Shown here: piece after piece, positions 55,594 to 64,000 of the stretch
Position numbering within the stretch: the stretch's first letter is position 1
Layout: each line of letters starts with the position of its first letter
Assembly: GCF_003001815.1 (NCBI RefSeq)
Contig: NZ_PVMZ01000005.1
Coordinates: 248,001 to 312,000 of the forward strand
Direction of reading: 5' to 3'
DNA from: Actinoplanes italicus
GTDB taxonomy: Bacteria > Actinomycetota > Actinomycetes > Mycobacteriales > Micromonosporaceae
Length of the DNA stretch: 64,000 bases
The notes under the pieces: model-generated
What the model was told of the DNA's origin: nothing
Database searches by the model: none
The model's input: the letters and a program-made list of their open reading frames with translations, nothing else
Made by a program: the position numbers and the translations under genes

Positions 55594-55854
55594 ATGCCAT
55601 CTATCGCGATCACAGTGGACGGCCGGACGGCGCTCACCACCCGCCAGCTCAGTGCGGAGTTCGGCCTCGACCCCGGCTCCGCGCGGACCGCGGTCCGGCG
55701 CGTCGGGCTCGAACCCGTCGCCCACCTGGACGAACGGACACCGCTCTACGACGCCGAAACGGCCCGCGCGGCGCTGAGCAACAGACCGGGCAGGGGCGGC
55801 CGCCCGCACTCGAGGTGGGCCGCCGTCGTCAGGTCCATCGCACAGACCGTCTAG
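55594..55854 (+). CDS. Small hypothetical protein, 86 aa, possible DNA-binding
   Basis: Sequence TTRQLSAEFGLDPGSARTAV RRVG resembles a helix-turn-helix of the excisionase/MerR type, and the DERTPLYDAETARAAL segment resembles the wing found in such small regulators. No family was firmly recognised. A strong terminator-like hairpin follows three bases after the stop. Confidence 0.55.
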   Translation: MPSIAITVDGRTALTTRQLSAEFGLDPGSARTAVRRVGLEPVAHLDERTPLYDAETARAALSNRPGRGGRPHSRWAAVVRSIAQTV

Positions 55855-55856
55855 GT

Positions 55857-55897
55857 CGTGGCCGGCCTGCGGCGGTGACGTTCCGCAGGCGGCCACG
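55857..55897 (+). terminator. Hairpin terminator after the small protein
   Basis: CGTGGCCGGCCTGCGG (55857-55872) pairs with CCGCAGGCGGCCACG (55883-55897) in a 15-bp stem with a single bulged G and a 10-nt loop. There is no U-run, as is common for actinobacterial terminators. Confidence 0.65.
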
Positions 55898-56368
55898 AGG
55901 CCGTGCCGTCACCAGGGCGGCACGGCCGCGCGGCATCCGCCGCTGGTGACGGCGTACTCGGCGGTGCCGGGGCCCTGACCCATCAGGTGCGGGATGCCGT
56001 CACCCACCCGCACATGCTGTTCCTGAGCACCTCGTCCCGTCCGGCGGCCATGCATGCGACGGCTTTCGCGGGTGCCCTGGTGGCGGATCGTGCGCCTGCT
56101 GTCGGAGATCGTCGGCGTCGCGGTCACCACGGCCGTCATCGTCCACATCGGCAGGCGACGGCTGCTGGCCGCCTGGCACGGGACTGCTCCCGCCCGTACG
56201 CCCAGGCCGTTGTTGTTCTGGTCTTCGGTCTCGCTGTCCGCCGTGGTCCTCGCCGCAGCGTCCTCCATGCTGCCGGGCAACGACATCGGCATCCGGATCG
56301 TCGGCGCCCGCGGAATGGGGCGGTGTTCCTGGGTCTCCTGCCGGCCGCCGGTTGGCTATCGTGGCGGA
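55898..56368. other. Stretch without a confident gene
   Basis: 471 bp. Frames exist on both strands; one on the plus strand gives two hydrophobic segments and stays open into the gene at 56369, but its codon bias is weak and no family is seen. It may be a lost membrane-protein gene or spacer. Confidence 0.4.
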
Positions 56369-56773
56369 ATGGCGAAGGGCGAGATCGTCGGCGACGAGTC
56401 TCTCGCCGACGGCATGAACCTGTCGGTGCGGTTGCGGTACGACTTCACGGTCACCGACGCCGAGCGGCTCCTCGCCATCGCCCGCCGCATCTATCGGGAT
56501 CAGAATCCGGGCATGAGCGCCGACGAGGCCTCGGAGTGGGTCTCGTGCGCCGCCGACGTGGTGTTCGTCCTGCTGGAGCACGCCGGGGTGTTCGGCGACG
56601 CCGTCGGCGAGCGGCTCCGGGCGCATGAGGCCGACGGGCTCGCGGTGGGCGGCGCACGTGCTCAGGTCGTGCCGGACGAACCCTGGCCGCTGTCACCCCT
56701 CCCTCGGCGGGACTGCCTGCACCCCGGGGACGTCTTCGCGCTGCCGCCCGAGACGGGATCAGCCGGCGCCTGA
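56369..56773 (+). CDS. Hypothetical protein, 134 aa
   Basis: Starts at the ATG 56369, the first one in this frame followed by natural protein sequence; the frame remains open upstream. NLSVRLRYDFTVTDAERLLA IARRIYRDQ suggests a compact alpha/beta protein; the C-terminus is Pro-rich. No family recognised. Confidence 0.55.
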   Translation: MAKGEIVGDESLADGMNLSVRLRYDFTVTDAERLLAIARRIYRDQNPGMSADEASEWVSCAADVVFVLLEHAGVFGDAVGERLRAHEADGLAVGGARAQVVPDEPWPLSPLPRRDCLHPGDVFALPPETGSAGA

Positions 56774-56814
56774 ACGCTTGACCTGAAGCCCGCTTGAGGT
56801 CGCAGCATGGATCG

Positions 56815-57171
56815 ATGACGGTTACCGACGAAGCCCGGCAGGCCCTGGACCTGCAGCGAACCGTGGACATCACCACGACCGGCCGCCGCAGCGGGCAGCC
56901 GCGGCGCATCGAGACGTGGCGGTACCGGGCGGCCGGACGCTACTGGCTGACGGGCAGTCCCGGTTCGCGCGACTGGTACGCCAACGTGGTGGCGAACCCA
57001 CGGTTCACCCTCCATCTGAAAAATCTTGATCTTGAGGTACGGGGACGCGCGGTCACCGATCCCGACGAGCGGGCCCGGGTGCTGGGCGAGATAGTCCCGG
57101 CCCTGGACTGGGCCGGAAGCCTGGAGAGCTGGCTGGACGGAAGCCCCCTGGTCGAGATCGAGTTCGACTGA
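56815..57171 (+). CDS. Deazaflavin-dependent nitroreductase-family protein (DUF385)
   Basis: 118 aa. The block VDITTTGRRSGQPRRIETWR followed by YWLTGSPGSRDWYANVVANP is the core of F420/FMN-binding DUF385 (Ddn-like) proteins, and the domain is of minimal length. It probably binds F420 and reduces a small quinone-like substrate. It is followed by a convergent gene 19 bp away. Confidence 0.88.
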   Translation: MTVTDEARQALDLQRTVDITTTGRRSGQPRRIETWRYRAAGRYWLTGSPGSRDWYANVVANPRFTLHLKNLDLEVRGRAVTDPDERARVLGEIVPALDWAGSLESWLDGSPLVEIEFD

Positions 57172-57190
57172 CGATGCGGCGGCCGTGGGA

Positions 57191-57994
57191 TCAGACCACC
57201 CGGAAGGACAGACCGGCCGCGTCCATTGCCGCTCGCAGACGGTCGAGGGCGTAGGGCCCGACGCCGTGCAGCGCTCGCACCTCGCTCTCGGTCAGGCGGG
57301 CGACCTGCTCCAGGCGGAGCAGGCCGTGCGCGGTGAGCGTGCGGGTCGCGCCGGCGCCGAGGTGCGGCAGCGGGGTGCCCGGCTCCGGCCCCGGCCGGTC
57401 CACGGACGGCCGGGGATGTCCCTCGTGGTCCAGGACGGCGCCGCCGCGTGCCGAGAGGCGGTAGCCGATGTCGAGCGATTCGGTCAGACCGCGCTCCTTC
57501 AGCTTGCGGACGTTCTGCTTGAACGCCGCGGTGTCGCGTCCCATCCGCTGGGCCAGGTCAGGCGCGCGGGTCGCCGGCAGTTCGTCGATCAGAAGGAGGG
57601 TCTCCCGGGTCCAGGGACCGGTCGGCGAGGCCCGGTCGAGCCGGTCGAGCCACGCGGCGATCGTGTCGATCTCCGCGGCGTCGGGCACCGCCTCGCGCAG
57701 CGCGTGCCGCGGGTCGACGTCCGCGTACCGCAGCCCGATCCGATACACCGGCCGGTCGGGGTGCACACGGTCCAGCCCCCGCCGCAGCGCGGCGAGTGAC
57801 ACCGCGCCGGCGCGGCGGGCTTCCGCGGCGGTCAGCGAACTCACCGGCACACGGTCGACGGACGTGATCTCCACCAGGCCGACCGCGGTACGCATCCGGG
57901 TGCCGACCCTGAGACGAGGCCGCTCCCACCGGCGGAACGCCAGATCGACATCACCGGCACGGATCGCCGCCAGTTCCGCGGGACGCAACAGCAT
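57191..57994 (-). CDS. ASCH-like protein with C-terminal helix-hairpin-helix
   Basis: 267 aa. The N-terminus PAELAAIRAGDVDLAFRRWE with VGLVEITSVDRVPVSSLTAA resembles ASCH/PUA-like RNA-binding folds. The middle has a winged-helix-like stretch (RMGRDTAAFKQNVRKLKERG LTE). The last 50 residues (TLTAHGLLRLEQVARLTESE and HGVGPYALDRLRAAM) are a helix-hairpin-helix like that of the RNA polymerase alpha C-terminal domain. It likely binds nucleic acid; the function is unknown. Confidence 0.7.
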   Translation of the reverse strand: MLLRPAELAAIRAGDVDLAFRRWERPRLRVGTRMRTAVGLVEITSVDRVPVSSLTAAEARRAGAVSLAALRRGLDRVHPDRPVYRIGLRYADVDPRHALREAVPDAAEIDTIAAWLDRLDRASPTGPWTRETLLLIDELPATRAPDLAQRMGRDTAAFKQNVRKLKERGLTESLDIGYRLSARGGAVLDHEGHPRPSVDRPGPEPGTPLPHLGAGATRTLTAHGLLRLEQVARLTESEVRALHGVGPYALDRLRAAMDAAGLSFRVV

Positions 57995-58002
57995 GCCTCA
58001 GT

Positions 58003-58617
58003 TCAGCACACGTCGTAGATCAGGTGTGTTGCCGTCGATGTCGAAGTAACGGTGCGTTGTACCAGCGTGCGTGGTACTCCCCTGGTGAACAGTGGCGTAC
58101 CGGCACCCAGCGTCACGGGCGCGAGGTGCAGCGAGAGCGTGTCGACCACTCCGGCGTCGAGCGCCGCGCGGATCACGGCACCACCGCCCATGAGGACCAC
58201 GTCGAGATCCTCACCACGCTCCGACGACGCTGCCTCCGCGTGCGCACGCGCGACGGCGACGGCGTCGGGAACACCGGTGGTGACGAACGTCCAGTCGAGG
58301 TCGGTGAGCCGAACCGACTCCGGCGGCGCGCTCGTCACGACGACGAAGGCCGGCCTTCCGGCCTCGCCGGCGCCGTAGCCGGTCTCCTCGCTCCAACCCT
58401 GCGGGCCGTCGACCACATCGAAGAGCCGGCGGCCAAGGACGACGGCGCCCGAGCGGGCGGTCGCCTCGCGCAGGATCCGGCGGTCCTCCGGGTCGGTGGA
58501 GAACGCCCAGGTGTGCAGGGCCTCGCCACCCGTGCCCAAGCCGTTGCGAGGACCGGGCTCGGGCCCGGTGACGAAGCCGTCGAGGGACATGGAGATGTCA
58601 GCGATGATTCGCGTCAT
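58003..58617 (-). CDS. Dihydrofolate-reductase-like (RibD C-terminal) protein
   Basis: 204 aa from the ATG at 58617 (TRIIADISMSLDGFVTGPEP); an alternative ATG at 58650 has AGGAG upstream but only 2 nt away. Later GRRLFDVVDGPQGW and VVLMGGGAVIRAALDAGVVD complete the NADPH-binding fold of the RibD_C/DHFR superfamily. Actinobacteria have many such reductases of unknown substrate. Confidence 0.9.
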   Translation of the reverse strand: MTRIIADISMSLDGFVTGPEPGPRNGLGTGGEALHTWAFSTDPEDRRILREATARSGAVVLGRRLFDVVDGPQGWSEETGYGAGEAGRPAFVVVTSAPPESVRLTDLDWTFVTTGVPDAVAVARAHAEAASSERGEDLDVVLMGGGAVIRAALDAGVVDTLSLHLAPVTLGAGTPLFTRGVPRTLVQRTVTSTSTATHLIYDVC

Positions 58618-59043
58618 GCACGGTAGACCGGACTCACCGCGCTGACTCATCGCTCCTCGGGCTCCGGATCGCCCGCGGCATGTCAGCGCGTGAGTATCGG
58701 CAGGTCAACCGCCGGGACTTTCGTCGGCAGGTACCAGCACGGCCAGCTGCGGAAGCGGGCGCCGGCCTCGAGCCGGTCACCGGGCGCGCAGGTCCGCAGC
58801 CCTTCGGAGGAACACCGCAAGCACTGGACACCTTTTACGGTCAGGATCTGGTGGAGGCTGGTGGGGACAGTCCTGTCCCGGGCCGCCTGATCGCCCGGCC
58901 GTGGGCGGCGAACCCTTTACAGGGCCGGAGGCAGCGATATCCCGGAGCCCACGACGGTAACGCCGGGCCATCAGCCGACCGGGCGCCATCACGGCTCAGA
59001 CGGACGCGACTGACGGGCCGGGAACCCCGAGTGCGAAAGGTGT
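58618..59043. other. Stretch without a confident gene
   Basis: 426 bp. Short Arg/Pro-rich frames on both strands conflict with one another and match no known protein. No repeat or hairpin stands out. Confidence 0.5.
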
Positions 59044-59700
59044 CTAGCGGGCCAGGCGGTCCAGCAGTTCGTCGAGCAGCGCGCGTTCCCCAGGGGTGAG
59101 GCCGCCCGGATCGTCGCCGACCAGCGCACGCAACGTCAGTGCGGCGCTCGCACGGGTCGCGGGGGCATCGGTGGAGGGCGTGTGCAGGACTCCGGCCAGT
59201 GCTGCCTCACGGACGCGCCCGGACAGCCCGAAGTCCGGCTCCGGCTGGCTGATCAAGGTGAGCGTGATACCGACGTTGGCGGCGAGCACCTGTTCGGCGG
59301 CTTCAGCAGCAGGCACCTTGAGCAGGCCCTGGGCGGCGGCGCCGGTGAACCGCTCGCGCAAGGCGGCGTGTGCGGGAGCGGTGACGGCGCAGGGCTTTCC
59401 CGGCTCGACCCGGCCGTACAGCAGCCCGTAGAACGACGGGTGCTCCAGCCCGAACCGTACGTGCCTGTCCCAGCCCTCGCGCAGGTCACGCAGCGGATCG
59501 CCGGAGCTCTCGACCGCCGTGTACTGGGTGAAGCCGTGGTTCACCACGGCGTCGATCAGGCCCTGCTTGCTGCCGAAGTGGTGGTACAGCGTGGGGGCCT
59601 GCACCCCGGCGCGTTCGCACACGGCCCTCGTGGACACCGTGCCGCCACCCTCCAGCAACTCCGCTGCGGCGAGCAGGAGTCGATCCCGCGTGTTCTGCAT
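59044..59700 (-). CDS. TetR-family regulator
   Basis: 218 aa from the ATG at 59700 (Q-N-T-R-D-R-L); an ATG at 59721 lies within the operator region. The helix-turn-helix TRAVCERAGVQAPTLYHHFG SKQGL is canonical. The C-terminal domain (WDRHVRFGLEHPSFYGLLYG) is of the TetR_C type seen in many actinobacterial regulators. It is divergent from the SDR-SnoaL fusion and probably represses it. Confidence 0.9.
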   Translation of the reverse strand: MQNTRDRLLLAAAELLEGGGTVSTRAVCERAGVQAPTLYHHFGSKQGLIDAVVNHGFTQYTAVESSGDPLRDLREGWDRHVRFGLEHPSFYGLLYGRVEPGKPCAVTAPAHAALRERFTGAAAQGLLKVPAAEAAEQVLAANVGITLTLISQPEPDFGLSGRVREAALAGVLHTPSTDAPATRASAALTLRALVGDDPGGLTPGERALLDELLDRLAR

Positions 59701-59704
59701 GCTT

Positions 59705-59728
59705 GCTACAGTAGCCCACATAGCGCTA
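59705..59728. promoter_or_regulatory. Two palindromes between TetR and SDR genes
   Basis: GCTAC-A-GTAGC (59705-59715) and TAGCGCTA (59721-59728), both built from TAGC/GCTA half-sites, occupy the 58-bp divergent gap and end 30 bp before the SDR start. They are likely TetR operators. Confidence 0.55.
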
Positions 59729-59758
59729 CATTGCCCTCTATAGCGAAAGGTGAAGCCC

Positions 59759-60943
59759 ATGAGGACTTGGTTCATCACTGGTGGAACGCCCGGAGGGTTC
59801 GGCCTCGCGTATGCCGAGGCGGCCCTGGAACAGGGCGATCAGGTGGTCGTGACAGCGCGTCGGCCCTCCGAACTGCGGAACTGGGCTGAACCGCACGGCA
59901 ATCGTGTGCTGGTTCTCCAGCTCGACGTCACCGATGCCGACCAGGTGCGGGCGGCGGTCAAGACGGCGGAGGAACGATTCGGCGGGATCGACGTGCTCGT
60001 CAACAACGCGGGCCGTGGCTGGTTCGGCTCGGTCGAGGGCGCCCCTGACGAGACGATCCACCGCACATTCGACCTCAACCTGTTCGCCGTGGTCGAGGTG
60101 ATGCGCGCGGTCCTGCCAGGTATGCGGGCGCGCGGCGACGGCTGGATCGTGAACATGTCGTCGGTGGCGGGCCTCGTCGGCGCGCAGGGGTTCGGCTACT
60201 ACACGGCGGCGAAGTTCGCGCTCGAAGGACTGTCGGAGACACTGCGCCAGGAGGTCGAACCGTTCGGTGTGCGCGTGCTCGTCGTGGAGCCGGGAGCGTT
60301 CCGCACCAAGGCCTTCGCCGGCTTCCAGAACGAGCCCGTCAACGAGACCGTCGCCGCCTACGTGCCGATGGTCGAGGGCGTCAAGGCGGCGTTCGCCGCC
60401 AACGACGGCAAGCAGGCGGGTGACCCTGAACGCGGGGTGCGGGCCGTGATCAGCGCGATGAACGCACCCGTTCCGCCGCAACGGATCGTGCTCGGCAACT
60501 CCGGTTACGACGTCGTTGTCGCGATGCACGAGACCGCACTCGCGGAGCTGCGCGCGAACGAGAAGCTCTCACGCGGTGCGGACTTCTCAGCCTGCACCCC
60601 AGAAGACCGGAGTGCCGGAATGGACCGCATCACTCTTCCCCTGGCTGTCGAGAACTTCATCGCGGCCACCAACGCGCATGACGCGAACGCGCTGGCCGCG
60701 GTCTTCGGTGACGGGGCGACCGTGCGCGATGACGGGACGACCTACGCCGGCGAGGCCGAGATCCGCGAGTGGATCCAGGTGCACCTGATCAACCCCAAGA
60801 TCCTGCTCACGCCGACCTCGTTCGCGGGCGACCGGCTGGTGGCCTCCGGGGACGGTGATTTCCCCGGAGGGCCCCTGTCCTTCGCGTTCGTGTTCGGCAT
60901 CAAGGACGACCAGGTCACCGACCTCGCGATCGACCCCGTCTGA
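59759..60943 (+). CDS. SDR oxidoreductase fused to a SnoaL-like domain
   Basis: 394 aa from the ATG behind GAAAGG. The SDR part (1 to about 280) has TGGTPGGFGLAYAEAALEQG (nucleotide site), NNAGRGWFG, the catalytic Ser in MSSVAG and Tyr-x3-Lys in YYTAAKFAL. The last ~105 residues start ITLPLAVENFIAATNAHDAN and form an NTF2/SnoaL-like cone. SnoaL folds serve as cyclases, isomerases or hydrolases. A one-chain SDR-SnoaL protein suggests a reduce-then-rearrange step or a pocket that recruits substrate. It is probably repressed by the divergent TetR. Confidence 0.88.
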   Translation: MRTWFITGGTPGGFGLAYAEAALEQGDQVVVTARRPSELRNWAEPHGNRVLVLQLDVTDADQVRAAVKTAEERFGGIDVLVNNAGRGWFGSVEGAPDETIHRTFDLNLFAVVEVMRAVLPGMRARGDGWIVNMSSVAGLVGAQGFGYYTAAKFALEGLSETLRQEVEPFGVRVLVVEPGAFRTKAFAGFQNEPVNETVAAYVPMVEGVKAAFAANDGKQAGDPERGVRAVISAMNAPVPPQRIVLGNSGYDVVVAMHETALAELRANEKLSRGADFSACTPEDRSAGMDRITLPLAVENFIAATNAHDANALAAVFGDGATVRDDGTTYAGEAEIREWIQVHLINPKILLTPTSFAGDRLVASGDGDFPGGPLSFAFVFGIKDDQVTDLAIDPV

Positions 60944-61131
60944 TTCGTCACCGGCCAGGTCGGCCTGAGGTCTGCCCCGGCATGAACAAGGGTCACGGCT
61001 GTAACGGCCGGACCGGACTCGATACCGAGGCGCCGCCTGCCCGCTGTTGATCGGTCGGCATTGCTGTGCACCCGCAATGGCTGTGCGCTCCCGCTCCGGG
61101 TGTCTTGACGGCCAACCCGTACGCGGCGGGT

Positions 61132-61572
61132 TCAGGGGCGCTGTTCGGCTATCGGGCGGCCAAGGGAGCGGCTACGGCCGCGGAACTCGGCGATGACCAC
61201 CTCGTCGCCCTGGTCGGCGATCCTGACGACGGTGACGTCGTAGAGGCCGGACCGCCCGCGCCGGGCCCGCTCGACGGCCTGTGCCCGCAGCCGGTCGCCG
61301 GAACGCGCCGGCTCCAGGAACGTGATGTCGAAGCCGGCCGCGACCGTGACCTCGCCGTACGAGTTGCAGGCGACCGCGAACGCCGTATCGGCGAGGGCCG
61401 CGATCAGGCCGCCGTGGCAGAGATCCCAGCCGTTCGTCATGTCCGGCCGGACGGTCATCGACACCTCGGCGGTTCCGGGCCCGACGTGTTCGAGGGCGAT
61501 GCCGAGCGACCGGCTGGCGGCGTCCCCGGCCAGCATGACGGCGGCACTGTCACGAGCCACGTCGACGTTCAC
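61132..61572 (-). CDS. paaI: PaaI, acyl-CoA thioesterase of phenylacetate degradation
   Basis: 146 aa from a GTG overlapping the paaH stop (GTGA). It is a hotdog-fold protein: WDLCHGGLIAALADTAFAVA holds the HGG loop and the catalytic Asp, and VTVAAGFDITFLEPARSGDR the second strand pair. PaaI removes CoA from dead-end hydroxyphenylacetyl-CoA intermediates. Last gene of the paa run in this window. Confidence 0.92.
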   Translation of the reverse strand: MNVDVARDSAAVMLAGDAASRSLGIALEHVGPGTAEVSMTVRPDMTNGWDLCHGGLIAALADTAFAVACNSYGEVTVAAGFDITFLEPARSGDRLRAQAVERARRGRSGLYDVTVVRIADQGDEVVIAEFRGRSRSLGRPIAEQRP

Positions 61573-62428
61573 CACGTGAAGAAGCCCTGTCCGGTCTTGC
61601 GGCCCAGATGTCCGGCGGCGACCAGTTCACGCAGGATGGCCGGCGGTTCGAAGCGGGGCCCGAGTTCGCGGGCGAGGTGTTCGGCGATCGCGAGCCGCAC
61701 GTCCAGCCCGACCAGGTCGGTGGTGCGCAGCGGGCCGGTCGGATGCCGGTAGCCGAGGGTCATCGCGGTGTCGATGTCGGCCGCGCTCGCCACCCCCTCC
61801 TCGAGCATCCGCATCGCCTCGAGGGCCAGGTGTACGCCGAGCCGACTGCTGGCGAAGCCCGGCGTGTCGTGCACCGTGATCGGGGTCTTGCCGAGCGTCT
61901 CGACCCAGGCGCGGGCCTCGGCGACGAGTTCGGGGCTGGTCCTGGCACCGACGACGATCTCGACGAGGGCGCTGACCGGTACCGGGTTGAAGAAGTGCAG
62001 CCCCAGGAGGCGGCTCGGATCAGCCAGCCCGGCGGCCAGCGAGTCGATGGACAGGCTGCTGGTGTTGGTGGCCAGCACCGCGTCGGCGGCGTGGGCCGCG
62101 ACGGTGGCCAGCACCCGCGCCTTGAGGGCGGCGTCCTCGGGCACTGCCTCGACCACGAGACCGCACCCGGTCAGCGCGGACGGGTCCGTCGTGACCGTGA
62201 ACTCGCGGGTCGTACCGGCGCGGTCGAGGATGCGCCGGATCCGGGACCGGGCCGCCTCGACGGTCTCCGAACTGGTCTCGATGACGGTCACGTCGCTACC
62301 GGCGGCGAGAAACGCGTGCGCGATCCCGGCACCCATCCGGCCACCGCCGAAGACCCCGACGGCAGCGGGGAGGACGGCCGACCCCGAAGAGGCCACGGCG
62401 GAGGAGGCCGTGTCAGAAGAAGGGGAGG

Positions 62429-62432
<4 letters not shown>
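61569..62432 (-). CDS. paaH: PaaH, 3-hydroxyacyl-CoA dehydrogenase
   Basis: 287 aa from a GTG overlapping the thiolase stop (GTGA). VGVFGGGRMGAGIAHAFLAA is the NAD-binding loop. HFFNPVPVSALVEIVVGART holds the catalytic His, with TVHDTPGFASSRL and LGYRHPTGPLRTTDLVGLDV completing the family. It oxidises 3-hydroxyadipyl-CoA to 3-oxoadipyl-CoA in the phenylacetate pathway. Confidence 0.9.
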
Positions 62433-63607
<1,175 letters not shown>

Positions 63608-63668
63608 CGGATTACCCCCGGCGATCAAGATCAAGAACAGGCGGATGCGGTACGGGTGAAGCGCGCGA

Positions 63669-64000
63669 TCAGGCGTCGAAATCCACGGTGACCGTATCGC
63701 TGACGGGGAATGTCTGGCAGGTCAGCACGAATCCGGCCGCGACCTCGGAGGGTTCGAGGGCATAGTTGCGCCGCATGTCGGCCTCACCGTCACGCACGAG
63801 TGCCCGGCAGGTCCCGCACACCCCGCCCTTGCAGGCGAACGGCAGGTCGGCACGCCCGGCCTGGGCGCCGTCGAGGATCGTGGTCTCCTGCGAGACGGTC
63901 GTGGTGGCCTTCCGCCCGTCGAGGACGGTGGTCAGCGCGGTGGTGGCACCGGAGATCTCCACACCGGCTCGCCGCGGCTGGGGCGGCGGGGCATCGACGT
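63669..64000 (-). CDS. paaE: PaaE, reductase subunit of phenylacetyl-CoA epoxidase, C-terminal part
   Basis: The last ~110 codons only; the gene runs off the right edge. They encode a plant-type [2Fe-2S] domain: CKGGVCGTC (C-x4-C-x2-C) followed by the fourth Cys in LTCQTFP, preceded by the linker that joins it to the FAD/NAD reductase domain in this family. PaaE passes electrons from NADPH to the PaaABCD epoxidase. The upstream part of the operon should follow outside the window. Confidence 0.9.
   Translation of the reverse strand, partial: VDAPPPQPRRAGVEISGATTALTTVLDGRKATTTVSQETTILDGAQAGRADLPFACKGGVCGTCRALVRDGEADMRRNYALEPSEVAAGFVLTCQTFPVSDTVTVDFDA

Noticed and set aside
56054..56368. N-terminal extension joining the 134-aa protein to two TM segments
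   Set aside because: The frame is open, but the joint is unnatural (Arg/Gly/Cys-rich) and a plausible start exists at 56369.
58680..59099. Plus-strand 139-codon frame
   Set aside because: It overlaps the end of the TetR gene, is rich in Arg/Pro/Gly and has no recognisable motif.

Overview
The window reads as chromosomal DNA of a high-GC, aerobic, mycelial actinobacterium, most likely a member of the Micromonosporaceae such as Actinoplanes. This is inferred from uniformly GC-rich coding with frequent GTG starts, secreted plant-polysaccharide hydrolases with CBM2/CBM13 modules, a complete Kdp system, DUF1707-type membrane proteins, an iniBAC-like dynamin locus and two methyl-accepting chemotaxis proteins (motile spores). 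No rRNA, tRNA, CRISPR array or biosynthetic cluster was seen.

Layout. 1-2.8 kb: a truncated GH27 alpha-galactosidase and a divergent CBM13-GH43 enzyme, each with a LacI-type palindrome. 2.8-4.9 kb: a chemoreceptor behind a nested hairpin, and a CxxC protein. 4.9-12.9 kb (minus): the kdp operon, reading from its promoter an unnamed 27-aa peptide, kdpF, A, B, C, D, E, most joined by overlapping stop/start codons. 13.1-15.1 kb: a large APC permease. 15.1-20 kb: a gene-poor stretch, then GNAT acetyltransferase, ADP-ribosylglycohydrolase, a hypothetical protein, an epimerase and a VTT-family membrane protein. 20-21.7 kb: a second chemoreceptor (CHASE3).

21.7-31.9 kb is the most interesting block. 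A leftward operon (Hsp70/actin-like ATPase, large LuxR-type STAND ATPase, NIT-domain histidine-kinase-like sensor, membrane-anchored CBM2-like protein) is divergent from a rightward operon (IniB-like protein and two dynamin-like GTPases resembling IniA and IniC). It looks like a cell-envelope-stress and membrane-remodelling locus with its own sensory arm.

32-35.7 kb: a CPA1 antiporter, then a decayed mobile/defence island with a broken tyrosine recombinase and a frameshifted ApeA-type HEPN abortive-infection gene in AT-richer DNA. 35.9-47.7 kb: an HD phosphohydrolase fusion, a DUF1707 protein, NadE, a two-component pair, a membrane Ser/Thr kinase with a companion membrane protein, hydrolases, and HxlR and TetR regulators. 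47.8-55.1 kb: an MBL-fold hydrolase, an ArsR gene with a broken SRPBCC partner, a CBM2-GH30 xylanase behind a CebR-like box, TetR, an ankyrin protein, and an epoxide-hydrolase-like gene divergent from a WYL regulator across a perfect operator. 55-61 kb: small proteins, a DUF385 oxidoreductase, a HhH protein, a DHFR-like reductase, and a TetR gene divergent from an SDR-SnoaL fusion. 61.1-64 kb (minus): phenylacetate degradation genes in the order paaE (partial), paaJ, paaH, paaI.
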